Shown here: positions 1 to 9,084 of the stretch, one piece after another
How positions within the stretch are numbered: position 1 is the stretch's first letter
Layout of the letters: every line of letters starts with the position of its first letter
NCBI GenBank assembly: GCA_041306075.1
Contig: JBFYKH010000072.1
Span: 1-44,478, forward strand
Direction of reading: 5' to 3'
Source: JAHIYG01 sp041306075
GTDB taxonomy: Archaea > Altiarchaeota > Altiarchaeia > IMC4 > SCGC-AAA252-I15
Length of the DNA stretch: 44,478 nt
The notes under the pieces: generated by a model
Database searches by the model: none
What the model saw: only the letters and a program-made list of their open reading frames with translations
What the model was told of the DNA's origin: nothing
Made by a program: the position numbers and the translations under genes

Positions 1-1
1 T

Positions 2-841
2 GGGACTTACGGGTCGCCGGGGTATCCCGTCGAGGTTCGGGAGTACGATAAGACGGCGGTCCGGGACTGCTTCAGGGGCTTGGGCGTTCGGGTGCTCGGC
101 GTGTCGTCGCCTCTCCTCTTGGATGCCGTCCGGAAGTCTTCGCATGCCAGGGTCGTAGTCTCCGATGCGGTGAAGCTGGCGAGGGCTGTGAAGACGCCCG
201 AGGAGGTCAGGCTCATCAGGAGGTCGTGCAGGATAGCTGATGCGGGGATGCGGAAGGCTGCCGACGTGGTGTCTGAGGGCGTGAGGGAGCTTGACGCCGT
301 TGCAGAAATCGAGGCGGAGCTGAGGCGGAGGGGGTCTGAGACGGCGCCTTTCGGCCAGGGGATGCTCCTGTCGTCCGGGCCCGGGAGCGCCGACATACAC
401 GCTAAGCCGTCTGCCAGGAGGATTGGTCGGGGCCCGGTTGTGGTGGACTTGGGGGCGACGTACGGCGGATACTACTCGGACATGACGCGGACCTTCGGGG
501 TCGGGAGGCTTAAGGGGCAGGAGCGTGATGTGATCGGTTTCGTGAGGCGCCTGCGCGACGACACCATCCGAACGATTTGGCCCGGGATGATGGCGTCCAC
601 GGTGCACCGGAGCGTCGAGCGGGCAATAGAGGATGAGGGATTCCGCCTCCACCACCTGTCCGGCCACGGCGTCGGGTTGGAGATTCACGAGAATCCGAGC
701 TTCAGTCCGGACAACCGGGTGAGGCTTCGGCCCGGGATGGTCTTCACGGTGGAGCCTGGGATTTACCTGCCCGGGAAGTTCGGGGTTCGGTTCGAGGACA
801 CGGTGCTTTTGACGAAGAAGGGCTGCGTCAAGCTCACTTAG
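2..841 (+). CDS. M24-family metallopeptidase (Xaa-Pro aminopeptidase type), 5'-truncated by window edge
   Basis: Removes N-terminal residues before proline or processes dipeptides in the cytoplasm (family knowledge). The frame is open from base 2, so the true start lies outside the window; a TTG at 80 is only an internal candidate. Numbered from that TTG, all five metal ligands of the pita-bread fold are visible: D123 in VVDLGA, D134 in YYSDMTRT, H196 in LSGHGVG, E225 in TVEPGIY and E239 in RFEDTV. The piece before about residue 35 looks like the tail of a creatinase-type N-terminal domain, so this is an aminopeptidase P/prolidase-like member and not a plain methionine aminopeptidase. It ends convergently with an 8-nt overlap onto the next gene. 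Whether it is an aminopeptidase or a dipeptidase cannot be told. Confidence 0.92.
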   Translation, partial: GTYGSPGYPVEVREYDKTAVRDCFRGLGVRVLGVSSPLLLDAVRKSSHARVVVSDAVKLARAVKTPEEVRLIRRSCRIADAGMRKAADVVSEGVRELDAVAEIEAELRRRGSETAPFGQGMLLSSGPGSADIHAKPSARRIGRGPVVVDLGATYGGYYSDMTRTFGVGRLKGQERDVIGFVRRLRDDTIRTIWPGMMASTVHRSVERAIEDEGFRLHHLSGHGVGLEIHENPSFSPDNRVRLRPGMVFTVEPGIYLPGKFGVRFEDTVLLTKKGCVKLT

Positions 842-1295
842 TGTTGGCTTTGTGGTGCAGGAACCTGTATACTAGCCTTTTCGCGTACGGCGTCTGGTCC
901 GGCACGTCCTTCGGCTCCAGGCCGTCCTTTTTTGCGACGTTGCTGCGGGTCACATACTCTATCCTGGTCCTCTCCGCGTCCGTGAGGCCTGTCCATATCT
1001 CCTCGACCAGCGAGACCTCCGGCTGCGGCGGTATCCCAGCCGTCGTGAACTGCATGTTCCTGAGCCTGAAGCCGAACCTCTTCAGGAGCGCGCCAGTGGT
1101 CTTCTCGTCCAGTCCCGTGCTTTTGCGCGCGAGCTCGAGCGAGTATCTCGACGTGTCGTCTGCCATCAGCCCGTGCGAGAGGAGGCGCTGGAAGCCGGGT
1201 TCGCCCGCGAGGAGGGTGGGCAAGGGCGCGCCCGAGTCCGCGTCCTCGGCGATGCGCCTCCATCTCTCCCTATGTAGTCCGCCGTCCTGCTGCAT
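834..1295 (-). CDS. conserved-looking hypothetical protein next to rnp4
   Basis: 153 aa, soluble, charged, no signal peptide or membrane segment, no family recognised. The N-terminus is rich in Arg and Glu; the C-terminal third (about residues 95-150) looks mixed alpha and ends in Lys/His-rich sequence. The ATG at 1295 follows a GGGAG stretch, and an AT-rich TATA-like element (about 1316-1325) lies 25 nt upstream, facing this gene and divergent from rnp4. The 159-aa open frame on the opposite strand is rejected as a shadow because it has no promoter and no family features. Possibly an RNA-related protein given its divergent partner, but that is only proximity. Confidence 0.6.
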   Translation of the reverse strand: MQQDGGLHRERWRRIAEDADSGAPLPTLLAGEPGFQRLLSHGLMADDTSRYSLELARKSTGLDEKTTGALLKRFGFRLRNMQFTTAGIPPQPEVSLVEEIWTGLTDAERTRIEYVTRSNVAKKDGLEPKDVPDQTPYAKRLVYRFLHHKANTK

Positions 1296-1331
1296 GGCAG
1301 TTATTATCTCCCATCATTAAATTAAATACGT

Positions 1332-1685
1332 ATGGCGCGGCCGAGGGAGAGGGACGAGCAGAGGGCGCTGGCCGCCGAGCGCATCGGGTTGCTTTTCGCG
1401 CAGGCGGGCGGGTGCGCGGCTTCGTCGGACTATGAGGGCGCCTCCCTGAGGGTGAGGCGGGCGGTGGCGCTCGCCCTGAGGTGCAACGTCCGGCTGAAGG
1501 GGGATGTGAGGCAGCTCTTCTGCAGGCGGTGCGGCGCATACTTTTCGTCGGATGCCGTCCGGTGCAGGCTTAATCCCCGGCAGAGGCGTCTTGAGAGGAC
1601 GTGCCTGAGGTGCGGGAGCGTCCGGTACCATCCCTACGGGGGCGCCTCGCCTCAAGGCTGCGCGGCTACTTCGGCGGCTCGTTAG
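1332..1685 (+). CDS. rnp4: Ribonuclease P protein component 4 (Rpr2/Rpp21 family)
   Basis: Archaeal RNase P subunit that helps the RNA catalyst remove tRNA 5' leaders. The 117-aa protein has the family layout: an N-terminal two-helix part (AAERIGLLFAQA, then ALALRCNVRL) followed by a zinc ribbon with two Cys pairs, FCRRCGAYF at about residues 60-68 and CLRCGSVRYHPY near 93-104. The helix pattern and the spacing to CxxC...CxxC match archaeal Rnp4. A TATA-like stretch at about 1299-1308 lies 29 nt upstream of the ATG, consistent with leaderless transcription. The 3' end overlaps the convergent beta-propeller gene by 20 nt. Confidence 0.88.
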   Translation: MARPRERDEQRALAAERIGLLFAQAGGCAASSDYEGASLRVRRAVALALRCNVRLKGDVRQLFCRRCGAYFSSDAVRCRLNPRQRRLERTCLRCGSVRYHPYGGASPQGCAATSAAR

Positions 1686-4236
1686 CCTTGTCTTCCCGGT
1701 TGTCGTCGTCCAGGAGCCTGGTCTTGTGGGCGACTCCGAGCCTCCCGGTCTGGGGCGGCCTCCTCCTCTGCCGTTCGGCGGGCGCGTACCCTGCGGGGGC
1801 CCTCGGCTTTTGCGGAGCCTCTGTCACTGGTTTCGCCTGCCTCATCCCCGCCAGCTCCTTCTGGAAGCCGTCTATTCTCCTCTTCATATAATAGGACCAT
1901 CCTATCGCGGCGGCCGCCACGAGGACTATGGCGGCCATCAGCCAGTCTCCTGTGGAGTATGTCCCGGATAGTCTGCCGCCGTTCAAGGCGTCCTGGAGGA
2001 GGGCCATGGCCTTCACGTACCCCTCCCTGTCTCCCGCGTCCTCGTACAGCCTCGAGGCGTTCCTGGCGTATTCGGCGGCGTCGTCGAAGTAGGCTGCCTC
2101 GTATCTGATCCTTGCCTCCTCCATCAGCTGTCCGGCCGCGCGCATCATCACAGCGGTCCTCCTGAGGGCTGCCGCCTTCTCCTGGCCGTCGGGGCTTATG
2201 TTCCTGTAGAGGTTGATGGCGAGCTCGAGGCTCACGTCCGCCTTGTCGTATTCGCTCGCGTTCAGGTAGGTTTTCGCGTTGGCGTACGCCTCCTCGGCCT
2301 TCGCCTCCGCCAGCATGTCTTCCGCCCGTCTCACGCCCTCGTCGTCCTTGGCGAGCTCGTAGGACATCCTCGCGAAGCCTATGAGCATCCTGGCCTCTTG
2401 GAACCTCCCCCCCACTATTGCAGTCCTACCGTCCTGCAGGTACGTCTCGGCCTTGTCGTAGTTCTTCGTGTACGAGGACAGGCCCTCCACCCTCTTGAGC
2501 CCGGCGGTGTCGTTCACGCTCCTGTAGTAGATTCTCGCGGCCTCTATGTACTCGGTGGCGTTGGCGCGCATTCCCTGGTCTATGTAGTACTTGGCCTCCG
2601 CGTAGTAGGTGTCCGCCTCAATCCTCCTCCTCAGGGCTTCGGCCTTGTCGCCGCCCCTGCTGTCGTTTATCTCCTCGTATATCCGGGCTATCAGGCTTAT
2701 CCTGGCTTTCGCGGAGTCGGAGTCCCCATCGTTGTACTGTCGTATGGCTTTGGCGAGCATAAGGTCCGCGTCTATCCTCTTGAACAGGAGGCCGCACTTG
2801 GCAGAGCCCGCGGCGTATCCGACAGTCGCGTAGACGCTGCTGGCGTTGGAGGCGGTCTCCCTGGCGCCGTCGACGTCGCCTATCCCGTAGAGCGTGAACG
2901 CCCTCCTGTACAGCTCGTCGCCCCTGGCTATGGTCCGGCTCCTCATGTCCCCGAAGACGTACACGCTCCCGTCGTATGAGCCGACGATTACCTCCAGGCT
3001 CCCGTCGCCGGTGAGGTCTGCGACGGCCGGCGACGACTTCACGGCCCCGCCCGTCCGGTAGCTGTACGCCCTCGCGCCGGGGTAGTTTATGATGTAGAGG
3101 CTGCCGTCGTCGGAGCCGAAGATTACTTCGGTGTGGTTGTCTCCATTGAGGTCTGCGAGCGCCGGCGACGAATCTATGCCCTTGCTGAGGGTGTATGAGG
3201 CGTTCCTCAGCCCATCAGCGCTTATGAAGTACATGTTCCTGTCGTCGGAGCCGAAGACGCTCCCGTAGGCCGACTTGTTCATGACGAAGCCGGAGGCCGC
3301 AGAGGACCGGACGGGCCCGGACGCGTTGTACCTCCAGTCCTCTGACAGGCCGCTGATGCTGATGGTCTCCTCCTCCCATCCCGCCTCGGTCCGTATCCTC
3401 CTCGTCTCGTCCACGCCCAGGCTCTTTATCCCGAGCCTGTAGACGGACCCGTCGCCTGAGCCGACTATGATTCTCCCGGACCTGTCTATGTTCGCCGTCG
3501 CGGACACGTCGCCGTTAGTCGGGTGCATCCACACCTTGTACGGCGGGTTCTTCAGGACGTACACTATGTTGTCGTTGGAGCCGATGATTATCTCCTTCTT
3601 CCCGTCCCCGTCGATGTCGTAGAGGGTGGGCGAGGACTCTATGGCTTCGGCGGTCTCATAGGCCCATTTCAGCCTGCCGGTCGCGCCGTCGAGGCAGTAT
3701 ATGTTCCCGTCCATGGAGCCGAAGACGACTTCCATCCCTGGGACTCCGTCGAGGTCGGCGATGACAGGGGAGCTTCTCACCGGACGGGGGGTCTTATACG
3801 ACCAGATTGTGTCTCCCGCCCGGTCCAGGGCGTAGAGGCGTCCGTCGTCGGAGCCTATCACGACGTCGGCCCGCCCGTCCCCGTTCACGTCGCCTATCGA
3901 CGGGGACGCCTTCACCATGCCGCCGGTGGCGTGCCTCCACAGGAGCCTGCCCTCATGGTCTATGGCGTATACGCTCCTGTCGTCGGAGCCGAACACGATG
4001 TCCCTGAGGCCGTCTCCGCTTATGTCCGAGGCCGCCGGGGAGGATTCGACCGGCCCCGTGGCGTTGAACGTCCACAGGAGCCGCATGTCCGTCAGGTTGT
4101 AGTGCGATTTCACGTATGCGGCCCCGGACCGTATGTAATCCCCCCTGAAGGTCGGCCACTCCTGGGCGCATGCGGCGGCCGACAGTAGGGCCAAGATTAT
4201 CAGCGTCGTGGCGGCGGGCCTCGTGATGCCATCCAT
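1666..4236 (-). CDS. Membrane-anchored extracellular FG-GAP/PQQ-like beta-propeller with helical repeats
   Basis: 856 aa. An N-terminal signal peptide (hydrophobic residues 8-24, ending AACAQ) is followed by eight propeller-type repeats (about residues 60-430), each built as [VI]xSSPaxxDxxGDG...E[VI]xxGSxDGxxYxx. Most carry DxDGDG-like loops typical of calcium-binding FG-GAP blades. Residues 430-750 form a helical Ala/Tyr-rich region with TPR-like periodicity (EARxxYExAxYxxAxEYAxxA). A single transmembrane helix near 763-783 and a 73-residue basic, Pro-rich cytoplasmic tail end the protein. It is therefore a C-terminally anchored surface protein, perhaps for binding or sensing. A TATA-like element at about 4263-4270 lies upstream. 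Blade similarity also makes the DNA internally repetitive. Confidence 0.85.
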   Translation of the reverse strand: MDGITRPAATTLIILALLSAAACAQEWPTFRGDYIRSGAAYVKSHYNLTDMRLLWTFNATGPVESSPAASDISGDGLRDIVFGSDDRSVYAIDHEGRLLWRHATGGMVKASPSIGDVNGDGRADVVIGSDDGRLYALDRAGDTIWSYKTPRPVRSSPVIADLDGVPGMEVVFGSMDGNIYCLDGATGRLKWAYETAEAIESSPTLYDIDGDGKKEIIIGSNDNIVYVLKNPPYKVWMHPTNGDVSATANIDRSGRIIVGSGDGSVYRLGIKSLGVDETRRIRTEAGWEEETISISGLSEDWRYNASGPVRSSAASGFVMNKSAYGSVFGSDDRNMYFISADGLRNASYTLSKGIDSSPALADLNGDNHTEVIFGSDDGSLYIINYPGARAYSYRTGGAVKSSPAVADLTGDGSLEVIVGSYDGSVYVFGDMRSRTIARGDELYRRAFTLYGIGDVDGARETASNASSVYATVGYAAGSAKCGLLFKRIDADLMLAKAIRQYNDGDSDSAKARISLIARIYEEINDSRGGDKAEALRRRIEADTYYAEAKYYIDQGMRANATEYIEAARIYYRSVNDTAGLKRVEGLSSYTKNYDKAETYLQDGRTAIVGGRFQEARMLIGFARMSYELAKDDEGVRRAEDMLAEAKAEEAYANAKTYLNASEYDKADVSLELAINLYRNISPDGQEKAAALRRTAVMMRAAGQLMEEARIRYEAAYFDDAAEYARNASRLYEDAGDREGYVKAMALLQDALNGGRLSGTYSTGDWLMAAIVLVAAAAIGWSYYMKRRIDGFQKELAGMRQAKPVTEAPQKPRAPAGYAPAERQRRRPPQTGRLGVAHKTRLLDDDNREDKANEPPK

Positions 4237-4307
4237 TCCCTAATCTATGTTGCGCGGGAACATATTAAGGGCGGGGCCGGCCCGCCGGCGCCTGGTTTTT
4301 CCGGGGC

Positions 4308-5714
4308 TCACTCCCTGATTTCGAAGGAGTCGATGGCATCCTTCATGTCCCTGTAGTAGTCTTCGAAGCTGTCCTCCTCCGCGGTGTATGTGAGGCTGTA
4401 TACCCTCTCCCCCCTTATCGTGTAGACTGCCAGCCATTTCAGCCTGTATTCCCCCTGCGTGCCTGTGAACACGATCGCCTGGGCTTCCGCGCCTGCGAGC
4501 GTCGTCCTGCCGGACCCGGTGATGTTCGCATCCGGGATGACCCTCATCACCTGCTCTACGGATATGTTCAGGTAGTCGTCCAGGGTCAGAATGTAGGGCG
4601 ACGTGTCCTCGACGGTGAGCATGAGATAATCCGTGAATTCGTCAGCCTCCGTGTCGGATTCGGTGAAGAACGCGGCGGCGGAGCCCATGAAGCCCTCACT
4701 CACCTGCCACGCCGACGGATATACGAGGCTGACGTTGTAGTCCGAGGAGACATATCTCATATACCCCCTGTCCATGGCCTCTAAGGTTCCAGCGCCTTCT
4801 CCTCCTCCGAACGGCTCGGACGTCCTCAAGTCCAGGAGCTTAATCCAGAACCTGACGGTCTTGCCGGCGAGCGGGGAGTTGAAGTCGACGGTGATGTTCT
4901 CGTCGTCCACGCCGCTCACGAGCGCCGGCCCGGCCGCCGTTAGCACGGAGCTGCCGGCCGTTGCGTTCAGCGTCACAACCATCTCGTCCCCCGCCGCCCG
5001 CACTTCGGCCGCCCCGAAGACGGTCTCTATGGCCCCGACTCCGGATGGTAAGAATGTGAAATACACGGTCTCATCATCCACATAGTCGACTCTGATGGGC
5101 CAGTCGAGCCTGTAGCCCGGCTTCCCCGGGACCATGTACTCCCCTCCGGCAACCGGCTCGCCGATGTCCTCGGCGAAGAGGCTCCGGGAGATGTTCTGCG
5201 CAAGCGGGCTCCTGTGGGTCCTCGGCACGACCTGGATGAGCGACGCATTCCTCGCCCCGAAGCCTTCGTCGGGCGTCAGTGTCACGCCCTTCTCCTCGCC
5301 CACCGACATCCCCATTACGGCATCATGCACTCCGGGCATGACGTCGCCTTCGCCGACAATGAACGAGACCGGCGCATAGGATTTGGAGGGGTCGTATACC
5401 CCCGTCTTCTGCGCGACTCCGACGACGCTCGTGTCGAAGACGGTGCCGTTCTCGTAGGATATGATGTAGTCGATGGTGACGAGGTCCTGCGGCATGGCCC
5501 CGCCGGCCTTCGAGGCGTTCTCGCCGGCCCCTACGGGGGTTTTATTCGCCGGCACGCCAGGCAGGCCGCATTTGGCGGGCGCGTCAACGACGGCGCCGCT
5601 CGGGCAGACGTATTCCCTCGCGGCGCTCTGCTGGTCGATGCACCCCGCGAAGACGGCGGCCGCCATGATGAGGGCGGCCAATACTGCGCCGGTCCAGTAA
5701 CCAGTCACGGCCAT
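4308..5714 (-). CDS. Lipoprotein with FKBP-type peptidyl-prolyl isomerase domain and C-terminal PsbP-like domain
   Basis: 468 aa from the ATG at 5714; the TTG at 5726 is a weaker start. A signal peptide ends in a lipobox (VFAGC, Cys at residue 25), so the protein is probably tethered outside the membrane. Residues about 75-170 match an FKBP/SlyD-type domain (VTIDYIISYENGTVFDTS, then VGEGDVMPGVHDAVMGM and GEEKGVTLTPDEGFG), which would catalyse proline isomerisation in exported proteins. After an Asn/Asp-rich middle region, residues about 325-465 (YNVSLVYPSAWQV...FFTES) resemble the PsbP/DUF1795 fold. It probably assists folding of surface proteins. It diverges from the pilin operon with separate TATA-like elements. 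Confidence 0.85.
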   Translation of the reverse strand: MAVTGYWTGAVLAALIMAAAVFAGCIDQQSAAREYVCPSGAVVDAPAKCGLPGVPANKTPVGAGENASKAGGAMPQDLVTIDYIISYENGTVFDTSVVGVAQKTGVYDPSKSYAPVSFIVGEGDVMPGVHDAVMGMSVGEEKGVTLTPDEGFGARNASLIQVVPRTHRSPLAQNISRSLFAEDIGEPVAGGEYMVPGKPGYRLDWPIRVDYVDDETVYFTFLPSGVGAIETVFGAAEVRAAGDEMVVTLNATAGSSVLTAAGPALVSGVDDENITVDFNSPLAGKTVRFWIKLLDLRTSEPFGGGEGAGTLEAMDRGYMRYVSSDYNVSLVYPSAWQVSEGFMGSAAAFFTESDTEADEFTDYLMLTVEDTSPYILTLDDYLNISVEQVMRVIPDANITGSGRTTLAGAEAQAIVFTGTQGEYRLKWLAVYTIRGERVYSLTYTAEEDSFEDYYRDMKDAIDSFEIRE

Positions 5715-5762
5715 GGCATCTCTCAACTAAGTAGTCTACGGTTAAAAAAAGGCTCCGGTTGG

Positions 5763-5772
5763 ATAATATATA
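5763..5772 (+). promoter_or_regulatory. TATA-like box of the pilin operon
   Basis: An ATAATATATA stretch is centred about 23 nt upstream of the ATG at 5790, the distance expected if transcription starts on or next to the start codon. A separate T/A tract at 5742-5750 faces the divergent FKBP lipoprotein gene. Confidence 0.6.
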
Positions 5773-5789
5773 CGGACGTTGATGAGTTA

Positions 5790-6542
5790 ATGGTGAGATT
5801 CGCAGGCACGGCCTGCATGCCAGGAAGAGTGGAATCCCGCAGTCGGCGCCCGCGAGGCCAGATAGTCATGGAGCTCATCTCGAGCATAGGCTTCATACTC
5901 CTCATCTTCATGGTGGTGGTGGTGATAGTCATGGAGAAGACCTCCGAAGGCGCCGCGATAAAGACGCTCCTTGACGCCAGGCGCGTGTCGGAGACAGTCA
6001 AGGACAACATCAACATGATAAGCCAGCAGGGGCCGGGATACTACAGCCACTTCTCGCTGCCGCAGGAGCTGTCCGGGGGGTACGAGTACGACGTCAACAT
6101 AACCAACAACGTCCTCGAGGTGATGTGGGGCGAGAACGCATGGACGACGAGGCTCGCAACGTCCAACGTGACCGTCCACTGCCTGAGCAAGGGCATCGGC
6201 GTGAAGAACCGGATATTCTACGGCGCAGACGGCCTGGAGGTCACGTGCCATCTCCCCAACCTCCGGCTGGACGGCAACGACGTCTCCGTGAACCAGTACC
6301 GCAACGAGACGCGCGTGACCATCAGAAACGACGCCCACGTACCCTCGGACGGCTTCCTGGCGCTCATGAAGACGAACGGCAGCCAGTCCTCCGAGAACGT
6401 GCCCCCGCTTGCGGCATACGAATCGGTCACGGTGAGGTTCAACGGCTCGGTCAGCCTGTACGCGGCGGTCTGGGCCGACTACACGGACGCCGTCAACGAA
6501 AGCATAGAGTCGGACAACTACGTCAACGTGACCCTGGCATGA
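5790..6542 (+). CDS. Type IV prepilin-like protein, class III signal peptide
   Basis: 250 aa. An Arg-rich leader ends RRPRG, then QIVMEL begins a hydrophobic helix (about residues 24-46). This is the archaeal prepilin-peptidase pattern, with cleavage after Gly and Glu at +5. The rest is an extracellular beta-rich domain with many NxS/T sequons. The ATG at 5790 was chosen because of its spacing from the TATA box; ATG 5817 would leave only a 17-residue leader and is an alternative. The open frame upstream of 5790 is antisense to the FKBP gene and not coding. First gene of an operon of four prepilin-like genes; the stop overlaps the next ATG by 4 nt. Confidence 0.8.
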   Translation: MVRFAGTACMPGRVESRSRRPRGQIVMELISSIGFILLIFMVVVVIVMEKTSEGAAIKTLLDARRVSETVKDNINMISQQGPGYYSHFSLPQELSGGYEYDVNITNNVLEVMWGENAWTTRLATSNVTVHCLSKGIGVKNRIFYGADGLEVTCHLPNLRLDGNDVSVNQYRNETRVTIRNDAHVPSDGFLALMKTNGSQSSENVPPLAAYESVTVRFNGSVSLYAAVWADYTDAVNESIESDNYVNVTLA

Positions 6543-7111
6543 AACACGCGGCGCGGACCACAAGGCGGGCCCAGATGTTCAGCGGAGAATTCATACTCTC
6601 GTTCCTCATGTTCATGACGGCGTTCGCCCTCCTCCTCGGCCTATGGGGGGCCTCCACCAGGGACATCTTCCAGGCCGAGAGCGCAAGGACGATGGAGGAC
6701 CTCGGGACCGACGCTGCCGAGGCCCTGGTGAGGACTCCGGGCGTCCCCGGGAACTGGACGGCGTCGGACGTCTCGTCGCTCGGCCTGGCCAACGACAGCC
6801 GGGTGCTCTCCGAGCGGAAGGTATTGGAGTTCATGCTGTACATGAACGACTCCGACGACAGCCTCTGCCCTGTGGCGGGCGCGACGAACTACGACTGCAA
6901 CCTCCACATGCTCGGGATAGGCGGCTACGACGCCTACTTCAACGTCTCCAGCCTGGACGGGTCGACCCTGGTGTTGAACGGCACGGAGGCTTACGCGGGA
7001 CGGAGGCCGCAGAACCAGACCGACGAGGTCACCGTCATGCGCACCGTGCTATTAAACGATGAAATCACAAGGCTGTACGTGACGGTCTGGCGGAACCGGA
7101 CGGAGGGATGA
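6539..7111 (+). CDS. Minor pilin-like protein
   Basis: 190 aa. The start ATG overlaps the previous stop (ATGA), indicating coupled translation. A basic leader RTTRRAQ precedes MFSGEF and a hydrophobic helix (residues about 17-37). Cleavage after Gln would put Glu at +5, so the class III signal is plausible but less canonical. The outer domain has two Cys (about residues 104 and 112) that could form a disulfide, and several N-glycosylation sequons. The role is inferred from position between other prepilin-like genes. Confidence 0.75.
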   Translation: MKHAARTTRRAQMFSGEFILSFLMFMTAFALLLGLWGASTRDIFQAESARTMEDLGTDAAEALVRTPGVPGNWTASDVSSLGLANDSRVLSERKVLEFMLYMNDSDDSLCPVAGATNYDCNLHMLGIGGYDAYFNVSSLDGSTLVLNGTEAYAGRRPQNQTDEVTVMRTVLLNDEITRLYVTVWRNRTEG

Positions 7112-7112
7112 G

Positions 7113-9083
7113 ATGAGGAGGGGTTACGCGCTAATCATCGACTCTCTGGTGGCGTTGACGTTCGCCCTCATACTCCTCACCTCAATGATAGGCCTCAGGC
7201 AGGGGAGTTCGTCGTATTCCGAGGTAGCGTCGCGCCGGCTGCACTACGTCTCGGAGGACGCTTTCGAGGTCCTCGACAAGAAGGGCGTGCTGGACCGTGT
7301 CGGGGAGGAATGGGCTGCCGCGGACGGCAACGTCTCGAGCCCGCACTGGGCGAATGCGAGCAACACGTCCTCCTACTACCTGGACCTGCTCCTGCCGTCG
7401 AACGTCGGCTACATGCTGACGATAGACGACGACATGATAGTCAACAACACACGTGTGCCGTACGACTCCTCCTCGGCGCTCACGCACTCGACGCGCCTCC
7501 TCGTCGGATACGGCGCCGGGCTGCCGTCGCGCGGCGAGGTGGCGAGGGCGTTCCTGTCGAACATCGAGGAGAAGGAGACGTCGTCGTACACGTACTTCGG
7601 CGGATTCGTCGGGAACGGAAACATCACTGTGAAGGTGCGGGACATACCGTCGGACGCGGACATAAAGCACGTCTGCCTTGAGCTGAACACGCCCTCCGGC
7701 TTCGTACTGTACGTCAACGGGGTCCAGGTCGCCCCGGACTTCACAGCCACTTCCGGCGGGTCTGATGCGGCGCTCAAGGACTACTCTGTGACCGGGTTCT
7801 GCCCAGGCCTGGTGGGCGCAAGCGGCTGCGTCGCCAGCTCGTATTTCGGCGACGTCGTCCCTGGCGTCGACAACGAGTTCACGCTCATGTTCACTGACCC
7901 GTCCGTCTCGAAGCAGTACGTGGGGGGCGGATACATCAACGTCGTGTACTCGACGCACCAGATGGACACCGACCGTGGGGTGCAGACCTCGAGGTACTAC
8001 CTCCCACAGGTGAACGGGATAATAAACGTCCGCGACTCGTTCTACGTCCCCGGGCTCCTCTCATCCATGGTGATGAACCTCACCTACCGGAGCAACTACT
8101 CGGTGGAGCTGAAGATAGGGGACCGGGTGGTCCACACCTCCGTTGGGAACGCCAGCTGGCAGCGGGTATACATCGACGAGGCGGCGATGGCTTCGAAGGG
8201 CCTCATCTACCAGCCTGTCGGCGACCCGAAGTCGCTCAGCGAGAACACCGTACCCATAAGCTTCTGGACGGACATAAGCGGCATAGGGGGCTCCAACTAC
8301 TCCCTTGAGAGCGCGAACGTGACATCCGCCTACGTGGCGTCGATGCTGAACGAATCGTACATCGAGTTCACCTACACCCCCCTCAACCGGACGTTCTACG
8401 GCGAAGTGTCGCTGAAGCGGTTCACGTGCGCCTTCGACGACGCCGTCACCTGCCAGGGGGTCCTGCCTGCGCCGCCCGGCATCGTCGTCTCCGACGCGAA
8501 GGTGCTGTCATACTCCGGCCGGCTATGGACGAGCCGCCTCACCGCATCCAATTCCTTGGGCGCAACGACGGTCTACAGCCTGCCAGGGTGGTCGGCCGCC
8601 TACGGGTCCCTCGGCGACCCGTTCGCGGTCAACGTGCCTGCCGACTACATACCCTCCGGCGAGAACACCACGCTAACGGTCCTCACGGCGAACGGCTCCT
8701 CGGATACCGGCTGTTCGGCGGACGACAAGGCCGTGTACACCCTCAGGATGCGAACGACGGTCGGCTACGGCGACGTCTTCCTGAACAACGACGGATGCAA
8801 CTGGACGATAGAGTTCGAGGACGGCTCCTCGTTCAGCGCCAGTCTCCCCGGGTCGTACAACGGGACAGACACCTGCTTTTACACGAGCTCGTCGTTGTCA
8901 TATGGCGATGACGACGCCGCCAAGGACGCGGTCTACCGGCTCCTGTCCCAGCTCGACCCGGACTCGGACCGGAGGGTGGACCTCCTGTTCGACACCGACA
9001 TGGTCGACTTCGAGCTCGGGCAGGCCAGCGGGGTGCAGTCACTCTGGGGCCCGGCGACGTTCAAGCTAGTGGTGTGGATGTAA
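7113..9083 (+). CDS. Large prepilin-like surface protein
   Basis: 656 aa, starting 1 nt after the previous stop. The N-terminus MRRGYALIIDSLVAL looks like a prepilin: basic RRG, then a hydrophobic helix with Asp in the place of the usual Glu. The ectodomain is beta-rich with Cys pairs, aromatic residues and many NxS/T sequons, suggesting a glycosylated extracellular protein. It is several times longer than ordinary archaeal pilins, so a minor or tip subunit is more likely than a filament subunit. No named domain is recognised in the middle. Confidence 0.75.
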   Translation: MRRGYALIIDSLVALTFALILLTSMIGLRQGSSSYSEVASRRLHYVSEDAFEVLDKKGVLDRVGEEWAAADGNVSSPHWANASNTSSYYLDLLLPSNVGYMLTIDDDMIVNNTRVPYDSSSALTHSTRLLVGYGAGLPSRGEVARAFLSNIEEKETSSYTYFGGFVGNGNITVKVRDIPSDADIKHVCLELNTPSGFVLYVNGVQVAPDFTATSGGSDAALKDYSVTGFCPGLVGASGCVASSYFGDVVPGVDNEFTLMFTDPSVSKQYVGGGYINVVYSTHQMDTDRGVQTSRYYLPQVNGIINVRDSFYVPGLLSSMVMNLTYRSNYSVELKIGDRVVHTSVGNASWQRVYIDEAAMASKGLIYQPVGDPKSLSENTVPISFWTDISGIGGSNYSLESANVTSAYVASMLNESYIEFTYTPLNRTFYGEVSLKRFTCAFDDAVTCQGVLPAPPGIVVSDAKVLSYSGRLWTSRLTASNSLGATTVYSLPGWSAAYGSLGDPFAVNVPADYIPSGENTTLTVLTANGSSDTGCSADDKAVYTLRMRTTVGYGDVFLNNDGCNWTIEFEDGSSFSASLPGSYNGTDTCFYTSSSLSYGDDDAAKDAVYRLLSQLDPDSDRRVDLLFDTDMVDFELGQASGVQSLWGPATFKLVVWM

Positions 9084-9084
9084 G

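Noticed and set aside
841..1320. 159-aa plus-strand frame opposite the hypothetical gene next to rnp4
   Set aside because: No promoter at the right distance and no domain features; the minus-strand frame has both a TATA-like box and a GGGAG site.
1990..4100. Recurrent GTCGTCGGAGCCGA-like DNA words as a dispersed repeat or mobile element
   Set aside because: They encode the conserved GSDDG blade motif of the propeller, in register with each blade.
5214..5789. Open plus-strand frame continuous with the first pilin gene
   Set aside because: It is antisense to the FKBP lipoprotein, has no signal-like features, and the TATA box at 5763 places the real start at 5790.
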